Source of the DNA: Rachicladosporium sp. CCFEE 5018
Lineage: Eukaryota; Ascomycota; Dothideomycetes; Cladosporiales; Cladosporiaceae
Assembly (NCBI GenBank): GCA_002077045.2
Contig: KZ111188.1
Coordinates: forward strand, 62,001 to 126,000
Direction of reading: 5' to 3'
DNA length: 64,000 bases
Within the stretch, counting starts at the first letter, position 1, and every line of letters starts with the position of its first letter. A model generated the notes under the pieces. The model saw nothing but the letters and a program-made list of their open reading frames with translations. It ran no database searches and had not been told where the DNA came from. A program made the position numbers and the translations under genes. Shown here piece after piece: positions 53,958 through 64,000 of this stretch.

Positions 53958-55910
53958 ATGGCAGCCATCTTTGCGTCCCCAGATATCGCTGCGATCGTTG
54001 CAGCATTCCCGCCACCCGCTCCAACCCGAGGTCAGGTCACACTACTGCGAAGCGCCTCTGGAGAACGTCTGCTTAACAGCGAAATGTTACTGGAGCGTCT
54101 CGATCGCCTGCTGAGATCTAGTGAGCACCGCGTGGCTATCAGTTCCCTCCCAAGCGTACTCGGGCTGCGCCAGGTAGACATCACGTCACTACTCAGCACC
54201 CACGAGACACGACTATACTACAGCAACGATCGATCACATCTGATCTCAAGGACTGAGGTGCGACATTTGCTGGTGGACTTGGGTCAAATATGCCAAAGAC
54301 AGTTCGTAGATCTGGCCAAGTGGAGTCAGGATCGTGATATCTCGCCAGGACTGACCGATGGATTCGACATGCCGTCGCACACGGGCGATGACCGTGTTCG
54401 CTATCTGTTTCACCAGCACGTCTTGTTACAGGCAAAAGAGACGGTAGCACAGGAGTTCGAACGAGCCCGACCCGAGAAGTGCGACCTTACTCACTTTTTA
54501 CCCAACATTCCCAGATCCATTCTAGAACGGGTTGCAAAGGAGTTCACTATGGGCGACGCGAAGACAGCTTCTGCCGAGAACAGTCGAGCCGGCGTCGTTT
54601 TAGTGCCTGCTGAGTGGCAAGGCTTTCAGCAACAGCGCAAGGGTGACCAGGTGCGAGCGAGACTCGAACGTGTCGTCAGGGCAGTGATACAGACCGGATT
54701 CGCTACAGTCGATGAGGAAGATGAGGGAGAGGACGATAACGAAATTGTTCACAAGGTGTCAACAAACCAACATTCCCAGGTCAATCCCCGCCTGACCACC
54801 TTTCGGACGGCCGAGCATCTCATTGTGATCCGGCAAGATCTTCTGGACGAGGCCGCTCGCTTGATCACTGCCAGCGTGAAAACAGTGATACATGAGCAGT
54901 GGGCGGCGAAGGAAGTCGAACCCTCGAGCAGGATAAAGGTTTCGAGTATCTTGACTACCATGGAGCGACTGAAGATGTTCAACGAACATCAGGCGAAAGA
55001 CACAAAGCCGGAGATAGCGCAGGAATTTGGCGCAAATCACGGTCATGAGTACAGTCCCGAGATCACTCGTGAGCTCTGCACGGTCATACTTGAGAGTCCG
55101 CAACGTAAATCTCCGGTCGATAAAGCAGCGACGTCCATTATCGACACGCTCATGCGAGAGGAGCAAGCAACATTCTCGACGATCGCACAAAATGCCATAC
55201 TCAGTCCACTACAATTGTACGAGACAGGCCTGACCTACATTCAGGACGAGGCGCTACGCGATCGGAACGGCACCCTTGCACTACAGCTCATACTAAAAGA
55301 CCATATTCGCCCGGCTCTGGTCCAGGTCACAGAACGTTGTCTGTGTCACGATCGGCGTCGAGTGAAAGATCTTCAGCCCTTCTCTTCGGCGATTGCGGAC
55401 GAAGGAATAACGCTTGACAGCCTCAATGCCGCAGTCAAGATACTCCAGAAGAAGCAATCCATTGCCTTTCCATCCACGAAGCAATTGCAGGACGTGCAGG
55501 TTCAGGTACTTCAGAAAGCAAACAAAGCTCTCATCCCGAATAAGTCTCGCGACTCCGACATCCTGCAGCATTTTGTATGGGTGCAATTCGCACACCACCT
55601 CGCGTACTTCACACCCCAGCGGCAACCTGCGCTCTTTGTCAGCGGAGGCAAGGATACCACACGGATGATCAAGGCTCTCAGAGGTCTCGCGTCCGACTCT
55701 GACGGAGTGCGAAGATGTGAGTCGTTCTGCGAAGGGCTCAAGAAGGGGACGGCGGGTACCATGGAGGGTGGGAACGTATATAGAGTTGCGGAGAGGAATG
55801 TGGAGGAGATCATGTCGCTTTGGGGATACGATGTCAGTTGTCAGGTCTGCAAGATGCCGAAGACAAAGTGTGTATGTAGTCGTGGGCCTTGTATTGGTCC
55901 GAGAGATTAG
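53958..55910 (+). CDS. unassigned conserved-looking protein, 650 aa, C-terminal cysteine cluster
   Basis: Intronless, from ATG 53958 (MAAIFASPDIAAIVAAFPPP). I do not recognise the family. It is mostly helical and charged, with winged-helix-like pieces near the N-terminus (RVAISSLPSVLGLRQVDITSLL) and an acidic stretch around 250 (DEEDEGEDDNEIV). The C-terminus has a compact cysteine cluster, CQVCKMPKTKCVCSRGPC, that could bind zinc. No signal peptide or membrane segment. Long, uninterrupted and with even codon use, it is very likely a real gene. It diverges from uS14m and its product is probably intracellular. Confidence 0.8.
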   Translation: MAAIFASPDIAAIVAAFPPPAPTRGQVTLLRSASGERLLNSEMLLERLDRLLRSSEHRVAISSLPSVLGLRQVDITSLLSTHETRLYYSNDRSHLISRTEVRHLLVDLGQICQRQFVDLAKWSQDRDISPGLTDGFDMPSHTGDDRVRYLFHQHVLLQAKETVAQEFERARPEKCDLTHFLPNIPRSILERVAKEFTMGDAKTASAENSRAGVVLVPAEWQGFQQQRKGDQVRARLERVVRAVIQTGFATVDEEDEGEDDNEIVHKVSTNQHSQVNPRLTTFRTAEHLIVIRQDLLDEAARLITASVKTVIHEQWAAKEVEPSSRIKVSSILTTMERLKMFNEHQAKDTKPEIAQEFGANHGHEYSPEITRELCTVILESPQRKSPVDKAATSIIDTLMREEQATFSTIAQNAILSPLQLYETGLTYIQDEALRDRNGTLALQLILKDHIRPALVQVTERCLCHDRRRVKDLQPFSSAIADEGITLDSLNAAVKILQKKQSIAFPSTKQLQDVQVQVLQKANKALIPNKSRDSDILQHFVWVQFAHHLAYFTPQRQPALFVSGGKDTTRMIKALRGLASDSDGVRRCESFCEGLKKGTAGTMEGGNVYRVAERNVEEIMSLWGYDVSCQVCKMPKTKCVCSRGPCIGPRD

Positions 55911-56338
55911 GTACCTCGACTGTAATCTCAAGAATGAGCCGCGTATGGAGTTCGTCTTCGAGCGATTGTTAGCTGTGTATTCACGGGGATTCGGGTTGTC
56001 TCACTACTTGACTTCACCTCGCCCTATGTATATTATACGTAGCTGTTGCGTGCTACTGTTGTTGCAAGCCCATGCACCTTTGATCAATACATCGGTGATA
56101 CGAGCAGCGATTTGATCTCTTCACATTCGACCAAATCGCGGGATCCAATAATCGCTGCCCTTCTGGTCATGTAGTCAAATAACCACCCTACCAGAATCAT
56201 CTCAACCAGCACACTCGCATCAGGCACAGTCTGCTAGCATTTCGGTCGTAAAGGCTTCGGATAGACCTTGACACACCACACCCCTCAGACTGTCCGACTC
56301 GATGTAGCCCAAGTTCGCCACACGGTCTGTTATATCAA
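55911..56338. other. intergenic, no gene seen
   Basis: 428 bases between the 650-aa gene and GPI2, both plus strand; expected to contain GPI2's promoter. Confidence 0.4.
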
Positions 56339-57778
56339 ATGTCAACCTCAACAACCAGCCAGTCTTCCCGCGCTAGCTCAATCCAACCCGACATCGACTT
56401 CCCAGCCCGCCACCTCCGCCCAGAAGACGCATACACCTCCCCACCCCGGCACCACAAACCTCGGTCCCGCAGTCCGCTAGGCCGGAGCGACACCGTGACA
56501 GCCTCCTCCTCACATCAAAAAGGCATCGCATCCCACAACGACCGCCCCCGAAAACGACGGCCTCGCTCTAGCTCCCGTCGTCGCCACCTCCGCCCCCCGA
56601 AACACCCTAGACCCTGGAAAAAGCTCCTCTGGGTCAAGCAATCTTATCCGGACAATTATACTGACGAAGCCACATTTCTGGACGCTCTGCAGAGGAATCC
56701 GAGATTGCAGCCCTATGAGTTCTGGACGCTTGTCGGGGATTCAACGGTGATTGTGCAGCATGTTTGCAGCGTGGTGGTGTTTGTGTGTTGTTTTGTGGGG
56801 ATTTACCGCGGGAGAGTGAGTCCTAACGTGCTTGTGGGTTGGGCGAGCGCGGGGACTGTGGGGGGATGGGGGGTGGGAGAGTGGTGGGAGAGTAGTGCTC
56901 GCGGGAAGGGAGGGGGAGCAGGCACGCCTGTTGGACTTGGACTTGTAGGCGACTTTGCCACTGGAGACGATATGGACCAGGACGAGCTATCTCCCACCCT
57001 CGACGCGCTACCCGGGACCTCGACAGTCCCTCCCTCACGCACCCACTCCCGCCACCCGTCCACCACCTCGCCCACCCTCTCCCCCGATCTCTCACCGCCA
57101 ACACCAGACTACTCCCACTGGAAGCCTCCGCCCACACACCCCCGCCTCCAAACCCTCAAATCCGCCACTCTAATCTACTTCTCCCTCCTTGGCCTCTCTC
57201 CCCTCCTCAAATCCTTGACCCTCTCAACCAGCAGCGACAGCATCTGGGCTCTAGCAGCCTGGCTCATAACCCTGAACGTCTTCACATTCGATTACTCCTC
57301 TCCTTCCCCTACGCCAGCGCATCAAACCCTGGACATAGAAGGGCTAGCTGGCTCAGCAGGCGAAGGCAAAACCTACCCCGCCAGCTTGTCGACGAACGCT
57401 GCCTTGATGGCCTCCACGGTCCTCGCCTCCCGCCTCCCCTCCACAACCCACGTCTTCAGCCTAACCCTCTTCAGCATCTCCATCTTCGGCCTCTTCCCCG
57501 TCTTCCGCCGCTCGCTCCGAACCCACTCCCCACAGCTGCACAACTACCTTACGCTGCTCCTCGTCCTCACCGCTTCCGCTAGTCTGGGCCTGGTGGTAGG
57601 CGGCGAAAACAGCGGATGGGGCTCAGCGGTGGGCGGAATGGTGTTGGGCAGTGTTTGTGTCGCCGGGGCTATGGGCGGCGCGGGATGGTGGTTAATTGGC
57701 CTGCAGAGGTTTAAAAATGAGATTAGGGGGCCGTGGGATCCGGCGAGGCCGAGAATTGGGAGGGAGGCTTGGGAGTGA
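56339..57778 (+). CDS. GPI2: GPI2 / PIG-C subunit of GPI-GlcNAc transferase
   Basis: Intronless, 479 aa. Subunit of the ER complex that transfers GlcNAc to phosphatidylinositol, the first step of GPI-anchor synthesis. After a basic, Ser/Arg/Pro-rich N-terminus (about 95 residues) comes the family signature PWKKLLWVKQSYPDNYTDEA and FLDALQRNP. Hydrophobic helices follow: VIVQHVCSVVVFVCCFVGIY, SATLIYFSLLGLSPLLKSL, IWALAAWLITLNVFTFDY, STNAALMASTVLASRLPS, VFSLTLFSISIFGLFPVF, LTLLLVLTASASLGLVV and VLGSVCVAGAMGGAGWW. The C-terminus GPWDPARPRI is conserved. A Ser/Pro/Thr-rich insertion (about 215-265) is not conserved. Gene 8695-9539 encodes a probable GPI-anchored protein, but the two are not linked beyond that. 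Confidence 0.94.
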   Translation: MSTSTTSQSSRASSIQPDIDFPARHLRPEDAYTSPPRHHKPRSRSPLGRSDTVTASSSHQKGIASHNDRPRKRRPRSSSRRRHLRPPKHPRPWKKLLWVKQSYPDNYTDEATFLDALQRNPRLQPYEFWTLVGDSTVIVQHVCSVVVFVCCFVGIYRGRVSPNVLVGWASAGTVGGWGVGEWWESSARGKGGGAGTPVGLGLVGDFATGDDMDQDELSPTLDALPGTSTVPPSRTHSRHPSTTSPTLSPDLSPPTPDYSHWKPPPTHPRLQTLKSATLIYFSLLGLSPLLKSLTLSTSSDSIWALAAWLITLNVFTFDYSSPSPTPAHQTLDIEGLAGSAGEGKTYPASLSTNAALMASTVLASRLPSTTHVFSLTLFSISIFGLFPVFRRSLRTHSPQLHNYLTLLLVLTASASLGLVVGGENSGWGSAVGGMVLGSVCVAGAMGGAGWWLIGLQRFKNEIRGPWDPARPRIGREAWE

Positions 57779-58321
57779 TTGGAAATGCGCGGTACTATAG
57801 CGCGCATGATTTGGACATGATGGTGTGTATGTTTCGACGGTCTCTGCATTTGTATCGCACTACATTACTCGGTACACCATGCGCTATCGATGCCATTTTG
57901 CCGCCGCCGTTGATCCAACGCCTTCGCTGGAATGCAGCGCTATGCCAGTACCCCATACGAGATATCGCTATGCATGAATAGCACAGTGCCTCCGACCAGT
58001 CCTCCTCCGTAACTCTCTTGTCCCTGGTCTCTAATCGTAGATGTTGCGAAGTCAATGTGATTAACCTCGGCATCGAGTGGCGGACACCAGTGAAGGCGAC
58101 CCAACGCGCTGTAAGACAATAGGCGTTGCAAGTGCCGTCATGCAGTCGTCCTCGGATGATGTGTCGCTGTTCCCGGAATCCTGGACACACCGTATCCAGT
58201 TCTCAGACCACTCACAACTCTCACTCTCAGCATCATCATACTCACTCAACACATCCAGCGTAGCACACACCTCCTCACACCCCCAATCCCACCCGCACAC
58301 ACCCCTTCGTCGTCGAGACAC
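57779..58321. other. intergenic between convergent genes
   Basis: 543 bases between the GPI2 stop and the 3' end of the 890-codon gene. Nothing coding is convincing. Confidence 0.4.
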
Positions 58322-60961
58322 CTAATCCCCACCCACGCGACTCCTTCGACTACTCCTCTCCTCCTCCTCCTCGAGCACATCACTCAACCTCGTAGGATGG
58401 TGGTGTCTCCCCGCGCTCAACCCACCCCTCCCATCACCCCGTCCAAGTTCCTCCCACCCCTCGTACCCCTCGCCTTCGTAATCCGGACTCTCGACTTGCT
58501 GCTGCTGAGCCCCAGCACTGCTGCTCCCAGAAGCCGTAGGTCGGTAGCCTTGCATCGCCTCACCTGCTGTAGCAGCTACGCGAGGAGCTTCGGGAGCAGG
58601 GAGCATGGTCGTGGCGGCAGCTGGGACTTGACCGCGGCTGAAGCGGCTAGTGGGTGGCGCAGGGTCAGAGGAGTCTGATGAGCGGCCTGCGGCGCGGCGG
58701 TAGAGGATTGGCTGGCCATGGGCGTCGCGTTGAATCGTGCCGGAACTGTCGATGATGTATTCTTCTGCTAAGCCTTCGGAGGCTTCGGAGCTCAGTGCTG
58801 GGCTTGGAGCAGACTGCGGTGGACGGAGGGAGGAGGAGGGTTGTTGTTGTGGTTGGAGATTTGGGGCCGAGGGGTTAGGGGAGTGCAGGAAAGTTTGTTG
58901 GGGTGGGTGGGCGTAGAAGGATTGCGTTGTTTGAGTGCCTGAGGGGGAGGTGGTGGTGCGGACGGTGGTTGTTGTTGTCGTTGTTGATTGCTGGTTTTGG
59001 GGTTGGGAGGAGTTCGGGCGGATTGCTGTCTGTACCGATGCTGCCGACTTCGCACCAGATCTCGGCGAGCTCAAGGGAAATGAGGACGATTGCGGGGCGT
59101 AGGTACCTGCTGCTAGGGATTGAACGCCGGGCTCGTGGTGTAGGGCGGGTTTGGAGGTCTCGGTGAAGGGGTCCGTGTTCGTGGGCGAGGCATCTTCGTC
59201 TTGCTGCTGGTAGTAAGCTTCTGCCTCCTCATCGCCTGGAGAACGAAGTCCCGCAGCACCAGCTGTCGTGATACCAGGTGTACTGCCGTACTGTTGCTGT
59301 GGCAAGCCGTCTCGAGTCGTGGGTCGCTGGCTCGCGCTGCCTGTTCTGCTCGGCCCACCAGCGTACGGCACGACTTGTACGCCGCTGACATATGTGACCC
59401 GTCCTTCCTTCAGGCTGCTCGCCAAGTTAAGGCTCTCCTCGTTCCTCCGCCCGAGCTCTTCCCACGCCCGGCGAGCCTCCTCTTTGCTGATCATCAGCTC
59501 TCGTCTCATCTCGGCGACCTCTCGTCTTGCATTCTCGGCAGCAATATCACTATCGCCTCGCGTCTTCGTCGCCTTCTGCCGCTCGGATCGCTCGAGCTGA
59601 AGTTGTGCCTCGAGCCCTGCTCTCACCTCAGCGGCCCTTTCATTCTCTGCTCTCGTCTCGAAGAACCACCGCTGGAACTTTCTCTCGCTGCTTGCTCGTA
59701 GTCGCTGCAGCTCAACAACAGCGTGGAAGAGGTTGGCGCCTGCTGCTGAGAGGTCGGTGATCTGACGTGACATCGCTGACGCCGAGGGTACGGATCGTTG
59801 TATCTCCTCTGCGTCCGTCTCGAGCTTTCGCAGCCAGTAGGATGTCAGCCCCTCCCAGTGTGATGAAAGCTGCTCCCATCGCTCGAACGCATGTGGGAAC
59901 GAAGAGTTGCGGGGCTGCTGTGAAGCATCGGCAGTCATCGGTGCCTGAGCCTGACTCGAAGACTGCGCTGCACCGGCCTGCTGCTGCTGTGAAGATGAAG
60001 CGGTCGGCTGTCTCGGCGCCGCAGCCGCACTCTGTGTCCTCGGTCTCGCAGATGAAATAGCCTGCACCGGCCTCGGCTGGTCTTGGGACACACTAGCGCT
60101 CGCCGCCCGCCGACTCGGACCCGCAGATACGTATCCCGAGTCTCCCGTCGTGGTAGCCATACGTCCAGTAGGAACCCCATAGACATCCCCACTAGGCACC
60201 TGACCGCTCCCACTCAGTCGACTGCCGGCTTGCTCCTCAGTCTGCCGTGCCCGGCGATCTCCACTTCTTCTCTTCTCCTCCATCCTGCCCTTCTCTTCAA
60301 GTCTCCGCTTCTCCTCGATCTGCCTTGCCTCCTCCCTCGCTTCGCCCTGCCGTCTTGCTTCCCTCTCTTGCCGCTCTCGCATGACATCTCGCGGTGTCTT
60401 CAACCCCGTAGGTGTACCAATCGGTACAGGCACAGGCCCTGCCGTCCTGGCGCCGCCATTAGAAGCTCGTCCACCCCCGAGCTCCGACATCTGCGCTGCT
60501 TCCTCCTCCTCGTCGGCGGTGAAGACTTGAGGTTTGCGCAGGGCTTCCTCAAGAGCGTAGAGGATTGCCGAATGTGTGCGATTTGATATACGAAGTGCAG
60601 GATGAGGGGTGAAGTCGAGTGGTCTGGCTGATGCAGCGCGGCGTTGAAGTGGTGAAGCTGGTCTCGCTTGCCTTCGCTCTGTAGTTGTAGTTGGTCTAGC
60701 GGAACTCGATCTCGGCTGTCGGAGATCCTCTAGCGCAGGGGTACGTCTCGGAGTCTGAGCACTTCCAGACGAAGATGATGGCCGTGATGCTTCTGATAGC
60801 TGGCGACGATACCACGCCGAGGCCTGCTCCTGACGCTGGCGAAGTAATGGGGTCGTAAGCACGTCGTGGGACTCGTTTCGGTCGTTAAAGTCGGTCGTGC
60901 GTGGGCGCGACACGGTGGGTTGTCGCAAGTGGTATCGATGGTGATGTGTTGGACTGATCGA
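58322..60961 (-). CDS. low-complexity coiled-coil protein of unknown function (start uncertain)
   Basis: Open frame of about 880 codons ending at 58322. A recognisable ordered patch is near its beginning: HPALRISNRTHSAILYALEE then KPQVFTADEEEEA, seen in an ascomycete family I cannot name. Next is a charged coiled coil (RQEREARRQGEAREEARQIE...), a Gln/Ser-rich tract, a helical middle (ERWEQLSSHWEGLTSYWLRK, AAGANLFHAVVELQRLRASS) with a second coiled coil, then long Ser/Gln/Thr/Pro tracts. No ATG occurs in the frame until deep in the coding region (about residue 169). A splice acceptor TTACCAG ends at 60962, and an upstream exon with donor GTGACC near 61040 would join in frame, but I found no ATG for it. 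Mostly disordered scaffold-like protein. Confidence 0.7.
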   Translation of the reverse strand, partial: SISPTHHHRYHLRQPTVSRPRTTDFNDRNESHDVLTTPLLRQRQEQASAWYRRQLSEASRPSSSSGSAQTPRRTPALEDLRQPRSSSARPTTTTERRQARPASPLQRRAASARPLDFTPHPALRISNRTHSAILYALEEALRKPQVFTADEEEEAAQMSELGGGRASNGGARTAGPVPVPIGTPTGLKTPRDVMRERQEREARRQGEAREEARQIEEKRRLEEKGRMEEKRRSGDRRARQTEEQAGSRLSGSGQVPSGDVYGVPTGRMATTTGDSGYVSAGPSRRAASASVSQDQPRPVQAISSARPRTQSAAAAPRQPTASSSQQQQAGAAQSSSQAQAPMTADASQQPRNSSFPHAFERWEQLSSHWEGLTSYWLRKLETDAEEIQRSVPSASAMSRQITDLSAAGANLFHAVVELQRLRASSERKFQRWFFETRAENERAAEVRAGLEAQLQLERSERQKATKTRGDSDIAAENARREVAEMRRELMISKEEARRAWEELGRRNEESLNLASSLKEGRVTYVSGVQVVPYAGGPSRTGSASQRPTTRDGLPQQQYGSTPGITTAGAAGLRSPGDEEAEAYYQQQDEDASPTNTDPFTETSKPALHHEPGVQSLAAGTYAPQSSSFPLSSPRSGAKSAASVQTAIRPNSSQPQNQQSTTTTTTTVRTTTSPSGTQTTQSFYAHPPQQTFLHSPNPSAPNLQPQQQPSSSLRPPQSAPSPALSSEASEGLAEEYIIDSSGTIQRDAHGQPILYRRAAGRSSDSSDPAPPTSRFSRGQVPAAATTMLPAPEAPRVAATAGEAMQGYRPTASGSSSAGAQQQQVESPDYEGEGYEGWEELGRGDGRGGLSAGRHHHPTRLSDVLEEEEERSSRRSRVGGD

Positions 60962-63900
60962 CTGGTAATAGTATACAGGCGATACGCCAAGCAATGCAGT
61001 ACAGTGCTGTCAAGCTCAGCAAGTCCAATGGGTCACCGCGCCGCTGTACGCGGACGGCGGAGGAGTGGTGTAGTCGGCTCGTGGCCAAGCTTGCAGGCGA
61101 CGGTGAGGTGCGGCGGACAAGGGCTGCTGTGACAAGAATGTGTGAGCGGGAGGCAAGCCATTGTGGGACAGAGTGGTAGTGCGAGCAGAAAATCTCACGC
61201 GACGCGATTGCCGGCGTGTAATTAATGAGGTTGGTACTTTGTTAGCCGTGACGTGGATTCGGGAGAGGTTGGTGGTAGGGGTGCTGTGGCTGGTGGCTGG
61301 CCTGTCCTGTGCTTCTGCACACTTACCTCTAGTAACTCTATTCTTGTAATATCGCACATCGGATACCCTTCTAGTCGCTGCTAGCAGTATTCCGGCGCGC
61401 GTGGCATGCGTTGCTAGTAGTGAGGCGTGTTGCGATGCGCTGTCAATGGTTCCGCTTCGAGTGATAAAGTTGGCAGTGCGGTGAGCATTCGCACTCGCCT
61501 CAAACTTTGCGCCAACAAGTGCTGCAATCGAGGTCGAACAAGATCTCCGCTACGGCAGCACAAACGTCGCTCAAGCGTTCGTTTCCGTGCGATGCTCGTT
61601 CGTTTTGTCCGTCTCAGAATCCCGCGTACTTGGTCGAGGTGCCACAGCGCTTGACCTGTTCCTGGCACCCGTTGCCGAGACTTTCATGCAGTCACTTTGG
61701 TGGTGATGAGATGTCTGGCCGTTGCTATGACCGAGGATCTCATTGTCGATGGAAGCCTCGACCGAAGCATTGCCGTAAGCGAACAGCGTATTGGCCTTGT
61801 TCAACATATCGACCTGTCAGGCATCCCCTCGCATTCGAGTGCCAGTGCCAGCGCACCACACGCACAGGCACACCTTCTCATCTCGGCACATCCGCCGGCC
61901 TGCCGAGCGTGGGAGGGCAGATGGATGCCGGATCGCGTTTCAGTCATCATCTCCAGCAAGTGATGAGAAGCCAGAAGGTGGAGTCTTGCTGAGAACGAAG
62001 TGCAAACAGCTACCGAAATGGAAGCTTTCGAAAGATACAGCATTGCTTCTACCGATCATCCGCGACGGTAGGACAGTTTCACGTCCAATCAGAAGGCGGA
62101 GAAGCTCTCTCGGGAGGACTGCACTTCTGAACTTTTGAGACATCGAGTTCGAGATGTCAGCGATGCAAGGCAATTCATTCAAACGCTGTACTCCTCGATC
62201 ACATCCATCGAGGGGGAGATGTACCAGCATTTACAGTAGGCTTTATGCTCATCATGATAGTGGTGATAGCTGAGAGCACTGCTGGCATGACGAGGGTGCC
62301 AGCTGGAGAATGGTCCGTCCCTGCTCTCCGTTGGTCTTGCGTTCGCTTGTGGAAGATCGATTGCGCCGCAGATGTTCGACTGCTGATGCTGCATCAGCGA
62401 AAAGGAGGGGGTGTCTCCTATGCGATCCATGCAGCACCTATGCTGTGTAGGCTTTGTGTCGCCGGCGCTTCGATTGATCGCGCCCGATCTGTCTCATGCA
62501 GCGCGCCTACTCCAATTGGCTCTCAACATGCTAATGCTCCGATCGACTGCGCCGCAAATGCTGAATCAATGGTTGTGGTGTCAGCGAGAAGGCCGGGCTC
62601 CGTTCGATGTATAGCAGACCGAGCCTGTCGAACCTGCACCTCGAGTCGCCGGTGCTACGATTGTTCGTACCACAGATTTTGAACTGTCGGCGCTGTGCCA
62701 GCGAGAAGGAGGCCTTCCGTGCGCAACGAGCCTCAGATAGCACGCTCGCCCTCTAGAACCCATCTCTGATGAATGGCTAGATCGACGTTGAGAGGCCTCT
62801 CAGCTCGCAGGTATACTGCTCGTAATACCGGTTCGATGGGTCTCTTGGGTACGCCGATAACACTATGAATGGCAATCGCTGCTGCACATGCGGTGAGAGC
62901 AGAATGTCCTCTGTAGGCAATACTCATGAAGTTGAAAGCTCATTGCCTCAACGATGACCCGACTAGCTGGCTGTAAGGACGGTGAGATGCTCTCAGCTCG
63001 TCATGAGACTGTTCACCATATGATTGAACGGTCTTGTGGTCACGTCAGCAAAGCTGTCACCGGGACCAGGCCATTGTCACTCTTCTGTAAGCTTGGAGAC
63101 ACTCTCCACGGCTCGAATCCATTGCCAAAACGTCTGTACGCTCAATCGCGGCAACTAACAGTTGATCAGTATAATATCGAGAGGGGTGGGTGAGTACGTA
63201 GGACCCCACATCACGATGTACTCTCTTCTCAGCTGCGAAGGAGTAGGCAGACGCTCGTGGTGTGCATGTCAGTAGCACGAGGCTCTCCACACCTTGAGAA
63301 GAGCGGAGGTTTTGAATCGACGAGGAGACATCGATTCTCGGCGAGACTGCTGATAGCTACGATGACTGTCCGTCTGACATGAGGAGCCTGTGTTGCTTCT
63401 ATGAACCAGTGGAATGAAGCTGGATGCATCTTAGTCCTTCCGTTGAGTGCATGGCGATTGAATCTCGGACACCTTAACGACGTCAGACAATATTCATGTG
63501 GCACAACGACAACTACGTGTGCTCTTGCAGAGGGTCGGGAAAACTTCTGACGCTCGTGTATCGCTACCACGACAGCTGAAGCTCCAGGAATAGGAAAGGG
63601 ATCGTCATAGATTGTATAGTGACTTGCTGTCGAGAGTGCCGTCAATCATCAGAACACATCAAACAGGCGCGTGAGCGAGCCAGCAATACCTATTGTCAGC
63701 ATAATGCACGCGAGAGTCAGTCAGTCACAACGTATCGAGAGCAGCGAAGAAGATCGCGAGCTGTGACGAGGAAGCAAGCGAGCGTTCCGAGAGGGCAACT
63801 AATACAGAAGGGAGCAAAGCTAACGCTTCTACGTAAGCCGGACCACGGACGTGATTCGAGTATTCCGCAGTTTGAGTCTGATCTCGCCAAGTCGAAAGCA

Positions 63901-64000
63901 CAATGCCACAGATGCTTGGCCAAGTGCTGTTGTAGATTCCACCTCTGGCTACCGCCGATTGCTACGGGCCGTAGCAGGGCAGAGATCGCACTGCAATAGA
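60962..64000. other. 3-kb terminal stretch without a supportable gene
   Basis: The left 400 bases probably hold the first exon(s) and promoter of the low-complexity protein. Beyond that no open frame shows a domain, signal peptide or splice support, and base composition looks mixed. A set of diverged repeats lies at 62349-62715. Frames running off the right edge (63619-63999) are without family support. Confidence 0.4.
62349..62715. repeat. diverged short repeats (three copies)
   Basis: Three related segments at about 62349-62407, 62544-62590 and 62663-62715. On the minus strand they read as variants of one motif: PSFSLMQHQQSNICG, PAFSLTPQPLIQHLR and ASFSLAQRRQFKICG. A second shared block, GTCGCCGGYGCTWCGATTG, occurs near 62458 and 62643 (185 bp apart). 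So the array looks like a decayed tandem duplication of roughly 120-195 bp spacing. Confidence 0.45.

Noticed and set aside
63619..63999. 126-codon frame running off the right edge
   Set aside because: Starts at a non-ATG codon, Arg/Cys-rich with no recognisable domain; likely chance.

Overview
The window is a stretch of nuclear genome from a filamentous ascomycete, most likely a Dothideomycete. Evidence: spliced genes with short introns (about 44-90 nt, GTRNGT donors, CTRAY-type branch sites), a HET-domain gene, a Sur7/PalI-family protein, a fungal CarRA-type fused lycopene cyclase/phytoene synthase, and a fungal ATP sulfurylase with a degenerate APS-kinase tail. Taxon is inferred from gene content only. 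Exon coordinates were worked out by hand from splice signals and frame continuity.

Layout. 0-18 kb: a partial conserved fungal protein, then three sulfate-assimilation genes on the minus strand (siroheme synthase, ATP sulfurylase, PAPS reductase), interspersed with a Sur7-like protein, a multi-pass membrane protein, a GPI-anchored Cys-rich protein, an alkaline ceramidase and a broken asparagine-synthetase relic. 18.5-23.3 kb: compact housekeeping block (PDCD5 homologue, twin-CX9C Mix17 homologue, exosome cofactor Rrp47/C1D, SET methyltransferase) plus a small six-cysteine secreted protein. 23.8-28 kb: a large HET-domain protein with transmembrane segments and a ZZ-like zinc module, and a HET fragment beside it.

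28-38 kb: a complete carotenoid/retinal cluster: carRA-type phytoene synthase/lycopene cyclase (minus), then carX-type carotenoid oxygenase, carB-type phytoene desaturase and a carO-type opsin (all plus). Together they would make phytoene, desaturate and cyclise it to beta-carotene, cleave that to retinal and load it on a light-driven pump. The divergent carRA/carX spacer and a 1.9-kb gene-free stretch before the opsin are the likely control regions.

38-53 kb: an accessory region holding at least six paralogues of a BTB/POZ plus C-terminal zinc-ribbon family. They share intron positions, but only one is intact; four carry in-frame stops (TAG in three, TAA in one) and one has a frameshift at a T7 run. 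Embedded here are a ketopantoate reductase, COQ4 and a Clr5-domain ankyrin protein. 53-61 kb: mitochondrial uS14m, an unassigned 650-aa protein, GPI2, and a long low-complexity coiled-coil protein. 61-64 kb holds no convincing gene but a set of diverged short repeats.

The most unusual feature is the decaying BTB-zinc-ribbon family (38.4-52.8 kb). No tRNA, rRNA, CRISPR or intact transposon was recognised.
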